Shown here piece after piece: positions 33,731-42,168 of a stretch of 64,000 nt of DNA. The notes beneath the pieces were generated by a model. The model saw only the letters and a list, made by a program, of their open reading frames with translations, was not told the origin of the DNA and ran no database searches. Position numbers and translations under genes: made by a program. Source of the DNA: Ornithinimicrobium faecis (GTDB taxonomy: Bacteria; Actinomycetota; Actinomycetes; Actinomycetales; Dermatophilaceae); assembly GCF_023923225.1 (NCBI RefSeq), contig NZ_CP099489.1, forward strand, positions 2,976,001-3,040,000. The letters are read 5' to 3'. Position 1 is the first letter of the stretch. The number at the start of each line of letters is the position of its first letter.

Positions 33731-35083
33731 GTGCCGAACCACCCCGAGGACGACTGGACCCGACCGATCCCGCGCACGCCGCGCGGCAACGGCGGCCGAC
33801 GCGACCCCAGGGACGACTGGCACGACCCCGCCTATATCGACAACCAGGCGGACCAGGGCGCGAGCTGGCAGTCCGACAACGACGACCAGGCCGCCCAGGC
33901 CGGTGACTACGACGACCAGACCCGCGAGCTGCCGGTCGGGCGTCGGGCCACGGCAGCCGACTACGGCTACGCCGAGGGCGAGTTCGAGGACGAGCAGTGG
34001 ATCGAGCAGGAGTATGCCGAGGGGCCGGCCGAGCCTGCTGGGTCCCGCGGGCGGGAGGTCTCCTCCCGTGGGCGGCCACCGGGAGGTCCCGGAGGTCCTG
34101 CCGGCAGGCCACCGCGTCGGCGCAAGAAGCGCTATCGGCTCCGTCGTGTGCTGGCCGTGCTGCTCCTGCTGGTGCTGGTCTACGTCGGCTCGATGATCTG
34201 GGCCGCCACCAGCATCTGGAACTCCATCGACCGGGTGGATGCCACTCCGACCAGTGCTGATCGCCCATCCAGCGGTTCCGGGAGCAACTTCCTGCTGGTC
34301 GGCACCGACAGCCGGGAGAACCTGACCCGCGACGAGCGCAACGATCTGGTGACCGGTCACGCCGAGGGGTCGCGGGCCGACACGATGATGCTGCTGCACC
34401 TGCCCGACTCCGGCGACCCGGTCCTGATCTCCATTCCTCGCGACTCCTACCTGGAGATCCCGGGCAACGGGTCCAACAAGCTCAACGCCGCCTACACCAT
34501 CGGTGGCCCCCCACTGCTCGTGGACACCATCGAGCAGTCCACCGGGCTGCGCATTGACGGTTATCTCGAGATCGGCTTCGGCGGGTTCGTCGAGGTCGTC
34601 TCGACGGTCGGTGGCGTGGAGATGTGCCTCGATGAGCCGGTGTCGGATGAGAAGACCCGACTCGATCTCCCTGCGGGCTGTCAGGTCCTGGAGGGCGCAG
34701 AGGCGCTCAACTATGTCCGGATGCGCTATGCCGACCCGCGCGGCGACCTGGGGCGCGTGGAGCGGCAACGTGAGTTCCTCGCTGCCCTGACCCACGAGAT
34801 GGCCACGCCGGGCACGATCCTGGTGCCGTGGCGCCTGAAGGACGTCGGCACCGCCACCGGCTCGGCCATGGCCATCGGCCAGGACACCTCGATGTGGGAG
34901 ACGGGGCGGATGGCCCTGGGCATGCGGTCCATCTCCAACGGCAAGGGCCAGTCGCTCACGGTCCCGATCGGCGACGCCAACTACAGCACGCACGCCGGCT
35001 CGAGCGTCCTGTGGGACGAGGTCAAGGCGGGCGAGATGTTCGAGGCCCTGCGCAACGGCGATCCGCTCTCGATCGAGCCGTGA
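33731..35083 (+). CDS. LytR-CpsA-Psr (LCP) family protein
   Basis: The 450-residue protein has an unusually long disordered cytoplasmic N-terminus (1-135) rich in Asp, Gln and Arg, then a basic stop and one membrane helix (about 140-162), and an extracytoplasmic LCP domain. The latter has NFLLVGTDSRENLT, RADTMMLLHL, VLISIPRDSYLEIPG, KLNAAYTIGG and LNYVRMRYADPRGDLGR, including the Arg and Asp residues that bind the polyprenyl pyrophosphate head group. LCP enzymes attach glycopolymers to peptidoglycan. GTG start from the leaderless -10. A methyltransferase follows after 4 bases. Confidence 0.94.
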   Translation: MPNHPEDDWTRPIPRTPRGNGGRRDPRDDWHDPAYIDNQADQGASWQSDNDDQAAQAGDYDDQTRELPVGRRATAADYGYAEGEFEDEQWIEQEYAEGPAEPAGSRGREVSSRGRPPGGPGGPAGRPPRRRKKRYRLRRVLAVLLLLVLVYVGSMIWAATSIWNSIDRVDATPTSADRPSSGSGSNFLLVGTDSRENLTRDERNDLVTGHAEGSRADTMMLLHLPDSGDPVLISIPRDSYLEIPGNGSNKLNAAYTIGGPPLLVDTIEQSTGLRIDGYLEIGFGGFVEVVSTVGGVEMCLDEPVSDEKTRLDLPAGCQVLEGAEALNYVRMRYADPRGDLGRVERQREFLAALTHEMATPGTILVPWRLKDVGTATGSAMAIGQDTSMWETGRMALGMRSISNGKGQSLTVPIGDANYSTHAGSSVLWDEVKAGEMFEALRNGDPLSIEP

Positions 35084-35087
35084 CCCG

Positions 35088-36023
35088 GTGGCCGCAGAGG
35101 TGTTGAGCCACTGGTGGCTCAGGGCCGCCGCGCAGGGCGCGCTGGCCGCCGCACCGGGCGCCAGCGCCCTCAATGACGCCCTGCGCCGCCGTCGACGCAG
35201 CACCTTCCTGACGCAGGACTACTTCCTGTCCAAGTGGCACCACGTCATCCAGCACCTGCACGCCCTCGGCAACCCCGGCGGAGTCGCGCTCCAGCGCACG
35301 AGAGCGATTGAGATCGGCACGGGCTGGTTCCCGATCGTGCCGCTGGGCCTGGCCGTCCACGGCGGCACCGTGGTCACCGTCGATGTGGGCAACCACCTCG
35401 AACCGCACCGGGTCCGTCTGGCGATGCAGATGCTCAGCGACCTGGAGTCGGCCGGCCAGATCACGGTCGGAGCGCCCGAGCACCTGGCCCGGCTGCGCTC
35501 GTTGCTCCACGCACCGGCAGACACTCCGGTCCCCGAGCTCCTCGAGCCCCTGGGGATCCACCCCCGGATCGCGGACGCACGCGACCTGTCGGACCTGCCC
35601 GAGACCCACGGAGCCAACCTGCTGGTCTCCAACAACACGTTGGAGCACATCCCCGCGGAGACGCTGCGTGGCATCTTCGCCGAGTTCCGCCGGATCGGGT
35701 CCGGGGACGCCCGGATGAGCCACTACATCGACCTGGCTGATCACTACGCCGGCCACGACCCGCGGATCAACGAGCTCCACTTTCTGACGCTGAGCCCACG
35801 GCGCTGGCGGCTGGTCAACAACCGGCTCGGCTACCAGAACCGGCTCCAGATTGGGGACTACCGCCAGCTCCTGACGGAGACCGGATGGCGGGTGACCACC
35901 GAGTCACTGACTCGACGCAAAGCCACCACGTTGGCGGGCCTGACGCTGGTGCCGCCATTCGACACGACACCAGTTAAGGAATTGCTGGTCGTCAAGGCCC
36001 ACCTGGTGACCCGGCGCGCGTAA
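35088..36023 (+). CDS. Class I SAM-dependent methyltransferase-like protein
   Basis: The 311-residue protein has a SAM-binding loop AIEIGTGWFPIVPLGL near residue 70, TVDVGN as the second acidic strand, and LLVSNNTLEHIP as motif post-I/IV, which is typical of small-molecule or glycan methyltransferases. GTG start at 35088, four bases after the LCP stop, so it is co-transcribed. Methylation of an envelope glycan or its lipid carrier is my inference from context. The substrate is unknown. Confidence 0.8.
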   Translation: MAAEVLSHWWLRAAAQGALAAAPGASALNDALRRRRRSTFLTQDYFLSKWHHVIQHLHALGNPGGVALQRTRAIEIGTGWFPIVPLGLAVHGGTVVTVDVGNHLEPHRVRLAMQMLSDLESAGQITVGAPEHLARLRSLLHAPADTPVPELLEPLGIHPRIADARDLSDLPETHGANLLVSNNTLEHIPAETLRGIFAEFRRIGSGDARMSHYIDLADHYAGHDPRINELHFLTLSPRRWRLVNNRLGYQNRLQIGDYRQLLTETGWRVTTESLTRRKATTLAGLTLVPPFDTTPVKELLVVKAHLVTRRA

Positions 36024-36075
36024 ATCTGGGCCGCCACAGCCACATCCGGTGGCACGCCCGGCCACAACACGACAC

Positions 36076-36081
36076 TATGGT
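36076..36081 (+). promoter_or_regulatory. Possible -10 (TATGGT), universal stress protein gene
   Basis: TATGGT lies about 26 bases before the ATG, leaving room for the GAGGAG ribosome site. This gene is therefore not leaderless, unlike many in the window. Confidence 0.4.
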
Positions 36082-36107
36082 CGGCACGGAACCCGCGAGG
36101 AGAGATG

Positions 36108-36998
36108 ATGAGCAGTTCTGACGCCCACCCGGTTGTCGTCGGCTTCGACGGATCGGACCGAGCCACCAAGGCGGTCGAGTTCGCCGCCCACATCGCCGTG
36201 CACCAGGGCGAGCCACTGGTTGTCCTGCACGCCGCCGACCGCATCCGGTTCGTGCAGGATGCTGGAGTCGGCCTGTGGACGGCCAAACAGGCCCACGAGG
36301 CGGCCCTGCGCATCGCCGAACGGGGAGCCCAGGTCGCCCGCCACGTGGCACCCGACCTGGAGATCACCACCAAGTCCTCCCTGTCCAGCCCCGCCGCTGC
36401 GATCGAGGAGATCTCGCTGACCGCGCGGATGGTCGTCGTCGGCAACAGCGGACGCGGACGGGTCTCCGGCATCCTGCTCGGCTCCACGGCTTACCACGTC
36501 GCCTCCGTCGCCCGGTGTCCGGTCACCATCGTCCCGGCCGGCGACCTGCCGATCCCCGGCCCGGACCACAAAGTGTCAGTCGCCACGGACGGATCCCCCA
36601 GCTCCGCCCGGGCGCTGCGTCAGGCCGTGGACGTCGCCCGGCGCTACAACTGCCCGCTCGAGGTCGTGACGGCCTGGGAGCGGCCCTACCAGGACAACCG
36701 CGGCACCCCACCCCAGGGCTACCCCTCGATGGCGCAGGCCGTGAAAGTGCGCACGGCGAACGCACAGACGGTGGTCGAGGAGGCACAGGCCGAGATCCTT
36801 GCCGAGCAGTCCGACCTGACCGTGACGACCGTCGTGGTCGAGGGTCGGGCCGAGCAGGAGATCGCCCGGGTCGCTGCCGACTCGGCCGCTCTCATCGTCG
36901 GCGCTCGTGGCCGCAGCGAGCTGAGCAGCCTCCTGCTGGGGTCCACCAGCCGTGGTGTCCTGCACCACGCCAAGTGCCCGGTCCAGATCATCCGCTGA
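36108..36998 (+). CDS. Tandem-domain universal stress protein
   Basis: The 296-residue protein contains two UspA domains (about 5-145 and 155-296). Each ends with the ATP-binding loop: VVGNSGRGRVSGILLGSTA and IVGARGRSELSSLLLGSTS (G-2x-G-9x-G-S/T). Such proteins are common in actinobacteria and respond to hypoxia or stress. ATG at 36108 has GAGGAG 5 bases upstream; an ATG three bases earlier is spaced too closely. Confidence 0.94.
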   Translation: MSSSDAHPVVVGFDGSDRATKAVEFAAHIAVHQGEPLVVLHAADRIRFVQDAGVGLWTAKQAHEAALRIAERGAQVARHVAPDLEITTKSSLSSPAAAIEEISLTARMVVVGNSGRGRVSGILLGSTAYHVASVARCPVTIVPAGDLPIPGPDHKVSVATDGSPSSARALRQAVDVARRYNCPLEVVTAWERPYQDNRGTPPQGYPSMAQAVKVRTANAQTVVEEAQAEILAEQSDLTVTTVVVEGRAEQEIARVAADSAALIVGARGRSELSSLLLGSTSRGVLHHAKCPVQIIR

Positions 36999-37011
36999 GC
37001 GCCCCTGCACT

Positions 37012-38310
37012 GTGAGCGAGGACGATCCCCGGCGCCGCATCCCCCGCACTGACCAGTTGCTGAGCGACCCGGACCTGACTGCTGCGGCCACGGGGTTGCC
37101 CCGCGCGCACGTCCTGTCGGCTGTCCGCGCAGCACAAGAGCTGGCCCGTCGCGGCGAGATCGCTGTCGAGGACGTGCTGGAGCAGGCGGTGCGCGAGTTG
37201 CCGAGCCGGGAGGGCTCACAGCGTCCGGTGGTCAACGCCACCGGGGTGGTCGTCCACACCAACCTGGGTCGGGCTCCGTTGTCGGACAGCGCGGTCCGGG
37301 CCATGGTGCGTGCCAGTGGTTACACCGACCTGGAGTATGCCGTGGCGACCGGGCGGCGTGGCCCCCGCGGGGCGGCGGTGCTCACCGCGCTGCGGGACCG
37401 CCTCCCGTCCGGGCACGCTGCGCTCGTCGTCAACAACGGGGCGGCCGCCCTGCTGCTCGCCGTGACCGCCCTCGGTGCCGGTGGTCGGGAGATCGTCGTC
37501 AGCCGCGGAGAGTTGGTCGAGATCGGCGACGGGTTCCGCCTGCCAGACCTCATGGCCTCCACCGGGGCGGTGCTGCGGGAGGTCGGCACCACCAACCGGA
37601 CGAGCCTGGCCGACTATGCCGACGCCATCGGGCCACAGACCGGGGCCGTCGTCAAGATCCATCCCAGCAACTTCCGCGTCGAGGGGTTCACCGGGGGTGT
37701 CGACACCGCTGGGTTGTCGGGTCTCGGGCCACCGGTCGTCGTCGACATCGGCTCCGGGCTGCTCACCGCAGACGCCGCACTCCCCGACGAGCCGGACGCC
37801 ACCACGGCCCTGCGCGCGGGAGCGGCGCTGGTCACCGCCAGTGGGGACAAACTCCTCGGTGGGCCGCAGGCCGGCCTGGTGCTAGGCCGACCAGACCTGG
37901 TGCACCAGCTGCGACGGCACCCGCTCGCGCGGGCCCTGCGCGCGGACAAGCTTGCCCTGGCCGCCCTGGAGGCGACCCTGCACGACGATGACGTTCCCGT
38001 CACCACCTATCGCAGCGCCGACCCGGCCACCCTGCGGCTGCGCGCCGAGTGGCTGGCTGAACGCGTCGGCGGCCGGGTGCGCCAGCACGACGGGGTCATC
38101 GGCGGGGGCGGTGCCCCGGGAGTCCTGCTGCCCGGCTGGGCGGTCGCCCTCCCAGCCGAACTCGCCGTCCCGCTGCGCACCGGCGACCCCGCCGTCGTGG
38201 GGCGCCTCGAGTCCGGGGAGTTGCTGCTGGACCTGCGCTGTGTGCCACCGAGCTCCGATGAGGCGGTGGCTGCGGCGGTGCTGGCCGCGGTGCGGGTGGC
38301 TGAGGGTTGA
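37012..38310 (+). CDS. selA: L-seryl-tRNA(Sec) selenium transferase
   Basis: The 432-residue PLP enzyme converts Ser-tRNA(Sec) to Sec-tRNA(Sec) with selenophosphate. Signatures are PVVNATGVVVHTNLGRAPLS, TDLEYAVATGRRGPRG, VVNNGAAALLLAV, EVGTTNRTSLADY, KIHPSNFRVEGFTG and the PLP-lysine region ASGDKLLGGPQAG. The length is slightly below the usual 460. GTG at 37012, 13 bases after the stress-protein gene; a longer frame would overlap that gene. selB, selD and tRNA(Sec) are not in the window, and the next gene is convergent, so selA is separated from its usual partners here. Confidence 0.93.
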   Translation: MSEDDPRRRIPRTDQLLSDPDLTAAATGLPRAHVLSAVRAAQELARRGEIAVEDVLEQAVRELPSREGSQRPVVNATGVVVHTNLGRAPLSDSAVRAMVRASGYTDLEYAVATGRRGPRGAAVLTALRDRLPSGHAALVVNNGAAALLLAVTALGAGGREIVVSRGELVEIGDGFRLPDLMASTGAVLREVGTTNRTSLADYADAIGPQTGAVVKIHPSNFRVEGFTGGVDTAGLSGLGPPVVVDIGSGLLTADAALPDEPDATTALRAGAALVTASGDKLLGGPQAGLVLGRPDLVHQLRRHPLARALRADKLALAALEATLHDDDVPVTTYRSADPATLRLRAEWLAERVGGRVRQHDGVIGGGGAPGVLLPGWAVALPAELAVPLRTGDPAVVGRLESGELLLDLRCVPPSSDEAVAAAVLAAVRVAEG

Positions 38311-38332
38311 CCGGTCCCGCCCTGCCGTGGAC

Positions 38333-39007
38333 TCAGGCGGGCAGGACGTAGAAATACATCAGCAGGTAGTGCAGGAAGGCCGCGATCACGACCAGGGCGT
38401 GCCAGATCTCGTGGAACCCGAAGACGCCGGGCCACGGGTTGGGCTTCTCGATGACGAAGATCACGAACCCCAGGCTGTAGACCAGACCACCAGCCGCCGT
38501 CAGTGCCATGGCTCCCAGCGAGAGCTCGCCCGCGAAAGCGAGCAGGACAGTCATCCAGCCCAGCGAGATATACAGCGTGTTGGTCACCCACTTGGGCAAG
38601 TGGGTCCAGACGGAGCGCATCACGATGCCCACCGCGGCGATGCCCCAGACGACACCGAAGACGGTCCAGCCGTAGGTCGTGCGGAACAGGATGAGCACCA
38701 GCGGCGTCACCGTGCCGGCGATCAGGAAGAAGACCGACGTGTAGTCCAGCGTGCGCAGGACGCCGTTGACGCGCGGCCCGAGGTCGAGCCCGTGGTGCAG
38801 GGTGCTGCACAAGAACAAGGTGATCAGGGAGGCGCCGTAGACGCTGAACCCGACGATCTTCCAGGGGTCTGCCTGCGCGCTCGCCTGGGCGATCAGCAGC
38901 GCTGCCCCAACCAGGGCGAAGCAGGTCCCGAACAGGTGGGAGATGGTGTTGAATCGCTCGTCGGTGACGTGGACACTGCCGTCCCGACTGCGCGCTGCGG
39001 TGTCCAC
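38333..39007 (-). CDS. Hemolysin III/PAQR family membrane protein
   Basis: The 224-residue protein has seven predicted membrane helices and the family metal motifs: FNTISHLFG, STLHHGLD in the third segment and the terminal HEIWHALVVIAAF. Bacterial members are called hemolysin III, but a haemolytic role is not implied; PAQR proteins are metal-dependent ceramidase-like. GTG start at 39007 with AGAGGTGG upstream. Confidence 0.92.
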   Translation of the reverse strand: MDTAARSRDGSVHVTDERFNTISHLFGTCFALVGAALLIAQASAQADPWKIVGFSVYGASLITLFLCSTLHHGLDLGPRVNGVLRTLDYTSVFFLIAGTVTPLVLILFRTTYGWTVFGVVWGIAAVGIVMRSVWTHLPKWVTNTLYISLGWMTVLLAFAGELSLGAMALTAAGGLVYSLGFVIFVIEKPNPWPGVFGFHEIWHALVVIAAFLHYLLMYFYVLPA

Positions 39008-39099
39008 GGGACCACCTCTCGCGTCGACGTGTGTGCACCGCCTGGACGGGCGGTGGCCCCGGCTGGCGCGGTGCGTGCTCAGCCTACGTTGCGCAGGGC

Positions 39100-39762
39100 T
39101 CAGCCCAGCTCTGCAACCACCACGACATGCCCTTCGCGGCCGTCGACCTCCACCTGGTCGCTGGTGACCAGGACGGTGCGGTGAGTCTGCTGCTGCGGTC
39201 CCCAGACGAGGTCGGAGTCCTGCAACTCATCCTCGGCCAGCACCTGGACGTCTGACACGTCCAGCTGCAGGGTGACGCCGTCGGCAAATGTGATCGTCAC
39301 CCGCTCGCCCTCGGTGATGGTGGCGAGGTCGGCGAAGGCGTCGGGCTCGCCGTCCTGCTCGGCGTGCCCCACGACAACGGCTGTGCCGAGCTCACCGGGC
39401 CGCACCCGGTCGTGGCCGGTGTACCAGACGGCCTCACCCGGCTCCGGGTCGATCCGGTTGCTCTCGTTCACGCCTGCTGGTCGCAGCGCGACGGCCGCGT
39501 CGCTGGTGGGCAACTCCATCCGCACGGCCTGGTCGGCTGCTGACAGGGGCTGGGCGGCGGCTGACTCGCCACCACCGCTGAGGGCAAGCACGATCGCGCG
39601 GCCACCGAGGAACAACCCGACGAGCAGTGCGAGCGCGAGGACTGCGACCACGATCCGGCGGCGACGATAGACCGCGCGGCGCCGCGCCTGTGTCGGGGGT
39701 CGCGGCGCGGACACCGGGTGTTGTGGCCGGCGTGCGGCGGTGCGAGGAGGGCTGCTGACCAT
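39100..39762 (-). CDS. Sortase-fold protein (class F-like) lacking the catalytic Cys
   Basis: The 220-residue protein has a basic cytoplasmic tail, one membrane helix (about 37-58) and an extracytoplasmic class F sortase-like domain: AVWYTGHDRVRPGELGTAVV, catalytic-type His133 in VVGHAEQDG, and the final VLVTSDQ/DGREGHVVVVAE segment. In active class F enzymes the last strand reads LxTC; here the Cys position is Ser201 (codon AGC). An Arg (R209) remains near the usual catalytic Arg. It is therefore probably inactive as a transpeptidase, or uses Ser. No sortase substrate gene lies nearby. Confidence 0.75.
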   Translation of the reverse strand: MVSSPPRTAARRPQHPVSAPRPPTQARRRAVYRRRRIVVAVLALALLVGLFLGGRAIVLALSGGGESAAAQPLSAADQAVRMELPTSDAAVALRPAGVNESNRIDPEPGEAVWYTGHDRVRPGELGTAVVVGHAEQDGEPDAFADLATITEGERVTITFADGVTLQLDVSDVQVLAEDELQDSDLVWGPQQQTHRTVLVTSDQVEVDGREGHVVVVAELG

Positions 39763-39876
39763 CTCGTCTCACTCCCGTGGTGACCGATACTGCTCGCAAT
39801 CTAGGCAGGAACTGCCCAGCGGGGGTGCTCCGCCACCGGTGTGTCGCCAGGTTCGGGCATCCTGGTCGCCGGCCTC

Positions 39877-40350
39877 CTACAGAAACCGACTCTGGTGCAG
39901 CGTCCGCATGACCTCCGCGCACTCCGGTGCCGGACCGTCGACCACCGCATCGGGCACGACAGTGGTGATCGGCAAGGGAGCAACGGGCCCCCGCGGCACT
40001 CCCCACTCCGTGAGCCAGGCTCCGAGCTGATCGGAGGACACGGCATACACGATGCGCCCCAGACCGACCCAACCATGGGCAGCCGCACACATCGGGCAGT
40101 GCTCACCGGAGGTGTAGACGGTGGCGACCGTCCGCTCGTCCGGACTCAGGTGCTCGGCGGCCCACCGGGCGATCTCGAACTCGGGGTGCCGAGTGCGGTC
40201 GCCGTCACGGACGCGATTGCGATCCTCATGACGCACGACGCCCTGGTCGTCGACCAGGAGCGAACCGAAGGGCTCATCCCCGGCGTCGAGCGCCTCCCGG
40301 GCCAGTTCGACGCAGCGTCGCAGGTGATGCAGGTCGTCGTCGGTGATCAT
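39877..40350 (-). CDS. Nucleoside/guanine deaminase-like zinc enzyme
   Basis: The 157-residue protein of the cytidine/deoxycytidylate deaminase superfamily has the zinc and proton-shuttle motif RHPEFEIARWA (H-x-E) near residue 50 and EHCPMCAAAH (C-x-x-C) near residue 80. Family members deaminate guanine, cytosine or nucleosides; the substrate cannot be set from these motifs. The HPE variant replaces the more common HAE. ATG at 40350 begins the conserved MITDDDLHHL segment. The upstream extension to 40548 is antisense to the GNAT gene end and unlikely. Confidence 0.85.
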   Translation of the reverse strand: MITDDDLHHLRRCVELAREALDAGDEPFGSLLVDDQGVVRHEDRNRVRDGDRTRHPEFEIARWAAEHLSPDERTVATVYTSGEHCPMCAAAHGWVGLGRIVYAVSSDQLGAWLTEWGVPRGPVAPLPITTVVPDAVVDGPAPECAEVMRTLHQSRFL

Positions 40351-40405
40351 GGCCCCGACTCTGCCGTGTCGCCGACCGTCCCGCCAGCCCGTGGCGCCGG
40401 GCTCG

Positions 40406-40915
40406 CTAGAGCGAGAGGCGGTAGGCGATGAGGTCGACCCCCGGCACCGGCGACCAGTCACGGTCGGGCAGGCGGACGAAGCCGGCCCCTTCATACAAGC
40501 GGTGGGCGCTGGCCATCCACGCGTCGCTGCACATGACCAGAGCGGCATAGTTGTCCTGGCGAGCGCGCCCGATCACGGCCTCCACAAGGGCCCGCCCGAT
40601 CCCCCGCCCCTGCAACTCTGGGTCAACTCCGAGCATCCGAAACTCGGCCTCGCCCTCCTGGGCGATCTCGCGCTGGCCGGAGCCGTGACCGGCCCAGGTC
40701 ACGGTGCCGCCAACCCGCCCGTCGACCTCGGCCACCCAGACCTCGGCGTCGCGCTCGCGCGCCGCCGTGTCGCGCAGCGCCTCCCAGTAGGGCTCGTCAG
40801 GCGGCATCCCGCCCGGGCCGTAGGCCGCCACGAGCAGCCGGCCGATCTCGGCGAACTCCTGCGGTCGGGCGGCTCGGACAACCACCGGGTGCGGCCCCGG
40901 CCCGAGCGATGGCAT
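40406..40915 (-). CDS. GNAT family N-acetyltransferase
   Basis: The 169-residue protein has the GNAT fold with the acetyl-CoA pyrophosphate loop LGVDPELQGRGIGRALVEAV (about 95-114) and SDAWMASAHRLYEGAGFVRL. The substrate is unknown. The ATG overlaps the TGA of the acyl-CoA dehydrogenase (TGATG), so it is translationally coupled to it. Confidence 0.92.
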   Translation of the reverse strand: MPSLGPGPHPVVVRAARPQEFAEIGRLLVAAYGPGGMPPDEPYWEALRDTAARERDAEVWVAEVDGRVGGTVTWAGHGSGQREIAQEGEAEFRMLGVDPELQGRGIGRALVEAVIGRARQDNYAALVMCSDAWMASAHRLYEGAGFVRLPDRDWSPVPGVDLIAYRLSL

Positions 40916-42075
40916 CAGCCTTTGAGCAGCTGGCGCGCCATCACGATGCGCTGGACCTGGTTGGTGCCCTCATAGATCTGGGTGATCTTGGCGTCGCGCA
41001 TCATCCGCTCGACCGGGAAGTCCTTGGTGTAGCCGTAGCCACCGAGCAGCTGGACCGCGTCGGTGGTGATCTCCATGGCCACGTCCGAGGCGAAGCACTT
41101 GGCGGCCGCACCAAAGAACGGCAGGTCGGGGTCGTTGCGCTCGGACTTCGCGGCGGCGGTATAGACCATCTGCCGGGCGGCCTCGAGCTTCATGCCCATG
41201 TCGGCCAGCATGAACTGGAGACCCTGGAAGTCAGCGATCTTCTTGCCGAACTGCTGGCGCTCCTTGACATAGCCGAGGGAAAAGTCGAGCGCCCCCTGGG
41301 CGATGCCGACGGCCTGGGCGCCGATCGTGACGCGGGTGTGGTCGAGGGTGCGCAGCGCGATCTTCAGACCCTCACCCAGCCCGCCGACCATGCGGTCCCC
41401 CGGGATCGAACAGTTCTCGAAGAGCAGCTCGCGGGTCGGTGAGCCCTTGATGCCGAGCTTCTTCTCTGGCTCGCCAAAGGTGAAGCCCTCGTCGTCCTTC
41501 TCGACCACGAAAGCTGTGACATTGCGGCCGCGCTCGCCGTCGGGGTCGGTGACCGCCAGGACGGTGTAATAGTCCGACACACCGGCATTGGTGATCCAGG
41601 ACTTCTGACCGTTGAGCAGGAAGGTGCCGTCCGGCTGCTCGATGGCCTTGCACTTCATCCCGGCGGTGTCGCTGCCGGCCCCGGCCTCAGACAGACCGTA
41701 GGAGAACATCGACTCGCCGCGGGCGACCGGCGGGAGGTACTTGGCCTTGATCTCCTCGCTGGCACCCAGGATCAGCGGCATGGTGCCCAGCTTGTTCACG
41801 GCCGGGATCAGGGACGAGGACGCGCAGACCCTGGCGACCTCCTCGATGACGATGCAGGTGGCCAGCGCGTCAGCACCCACGCCGTCGTACTCCTCCGCAA
41901 TGTGCGGGGCATGGAAGTCGGTGGCAAGCAGGGCGTCCAGCGCCTCCTGCGGGAACCGGCTCTCCTCATCGACCGCCGCGGCGTGCGGGGCGATCTTGTT
42001 CTCGCTCACCTCGCGCACTGCCTCGCGCAGTGCCTCGTGGTCCTCGGAGATGCGGAAAAGATCGAAATCACTCAT
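40915..42075 (-). CDS. Acyl-CoA dehydrogenase
   Basis: The 386-residue flavoenzyme catalyses the first step of beta-oxidation. It has the signatures YGLSEAGAGSDTAGMK (FAD/substrate loop), SWITNAG, RTLDHTRVTIGAQAVG, QQFGKKIADFQGLQ, QLLGGYGYTKDFPVER and the catalytic glutamate in IYEGTNQVQR. It resembles the short/branched-chain group and mycobacterial FadE25. ATG at 42075 has TAGGCT exactly 6 bases upstream. The GNAT gene follows with TGATG overlap. Confidence 0.95.
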   Translation of the reverse strand: MSDFDLFRISEDHEALREAVREVSENKIAPHAAAVDEESRFPQEALDALLATDFHAPHIAEEYDGVGADALATCIVIEEVARVCASSSLIPAVNKLGTMPLILGASEEIKAKYLPPVARGESMFSYGLSEAGAGSDTAGMKCKAIEQPDGTFLLNGQKSWITNAGVSDYYTVLAVTDPDGERGRNVTAFVVEKDDEGFTFGEPEKKLGIKGSPTRELLFENCSIPGDRMVGGLGEGLKIALRTLDHTRVTIGAQAVGIAQGALDFSLGYVKERQQFGKKIADFQGLQFMLADMGMKLEAARQMVYTAAAKSERNDPDLPFFGAAAKCFASDVAMEITTDAVQLLGGYGYTKDFPVERMMRDAKITQIYEGTNQVQRIVMARQLLKG

Positions 42076-42081
42076 GTGCGC

Positions 42082-42087
42082 AGCCTA
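42082..42087 (-). promoter_or_regulatory. Predicted -10 (TAGGCT), acyl-CoA dehydrogenase
   Basis: TAGGCT on the minus strand lies exactly 6 bases before the ATG at 42075. Confidence 0.55.
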
Positions 42088-42168
42088 CCTACTCGCGGGT
42101 TGTGGACAGCCCCAGCCTCCCTCAACCCGATCCTGGGATGGTTGCGGTCATGCCGGGGAAGGGGAACC

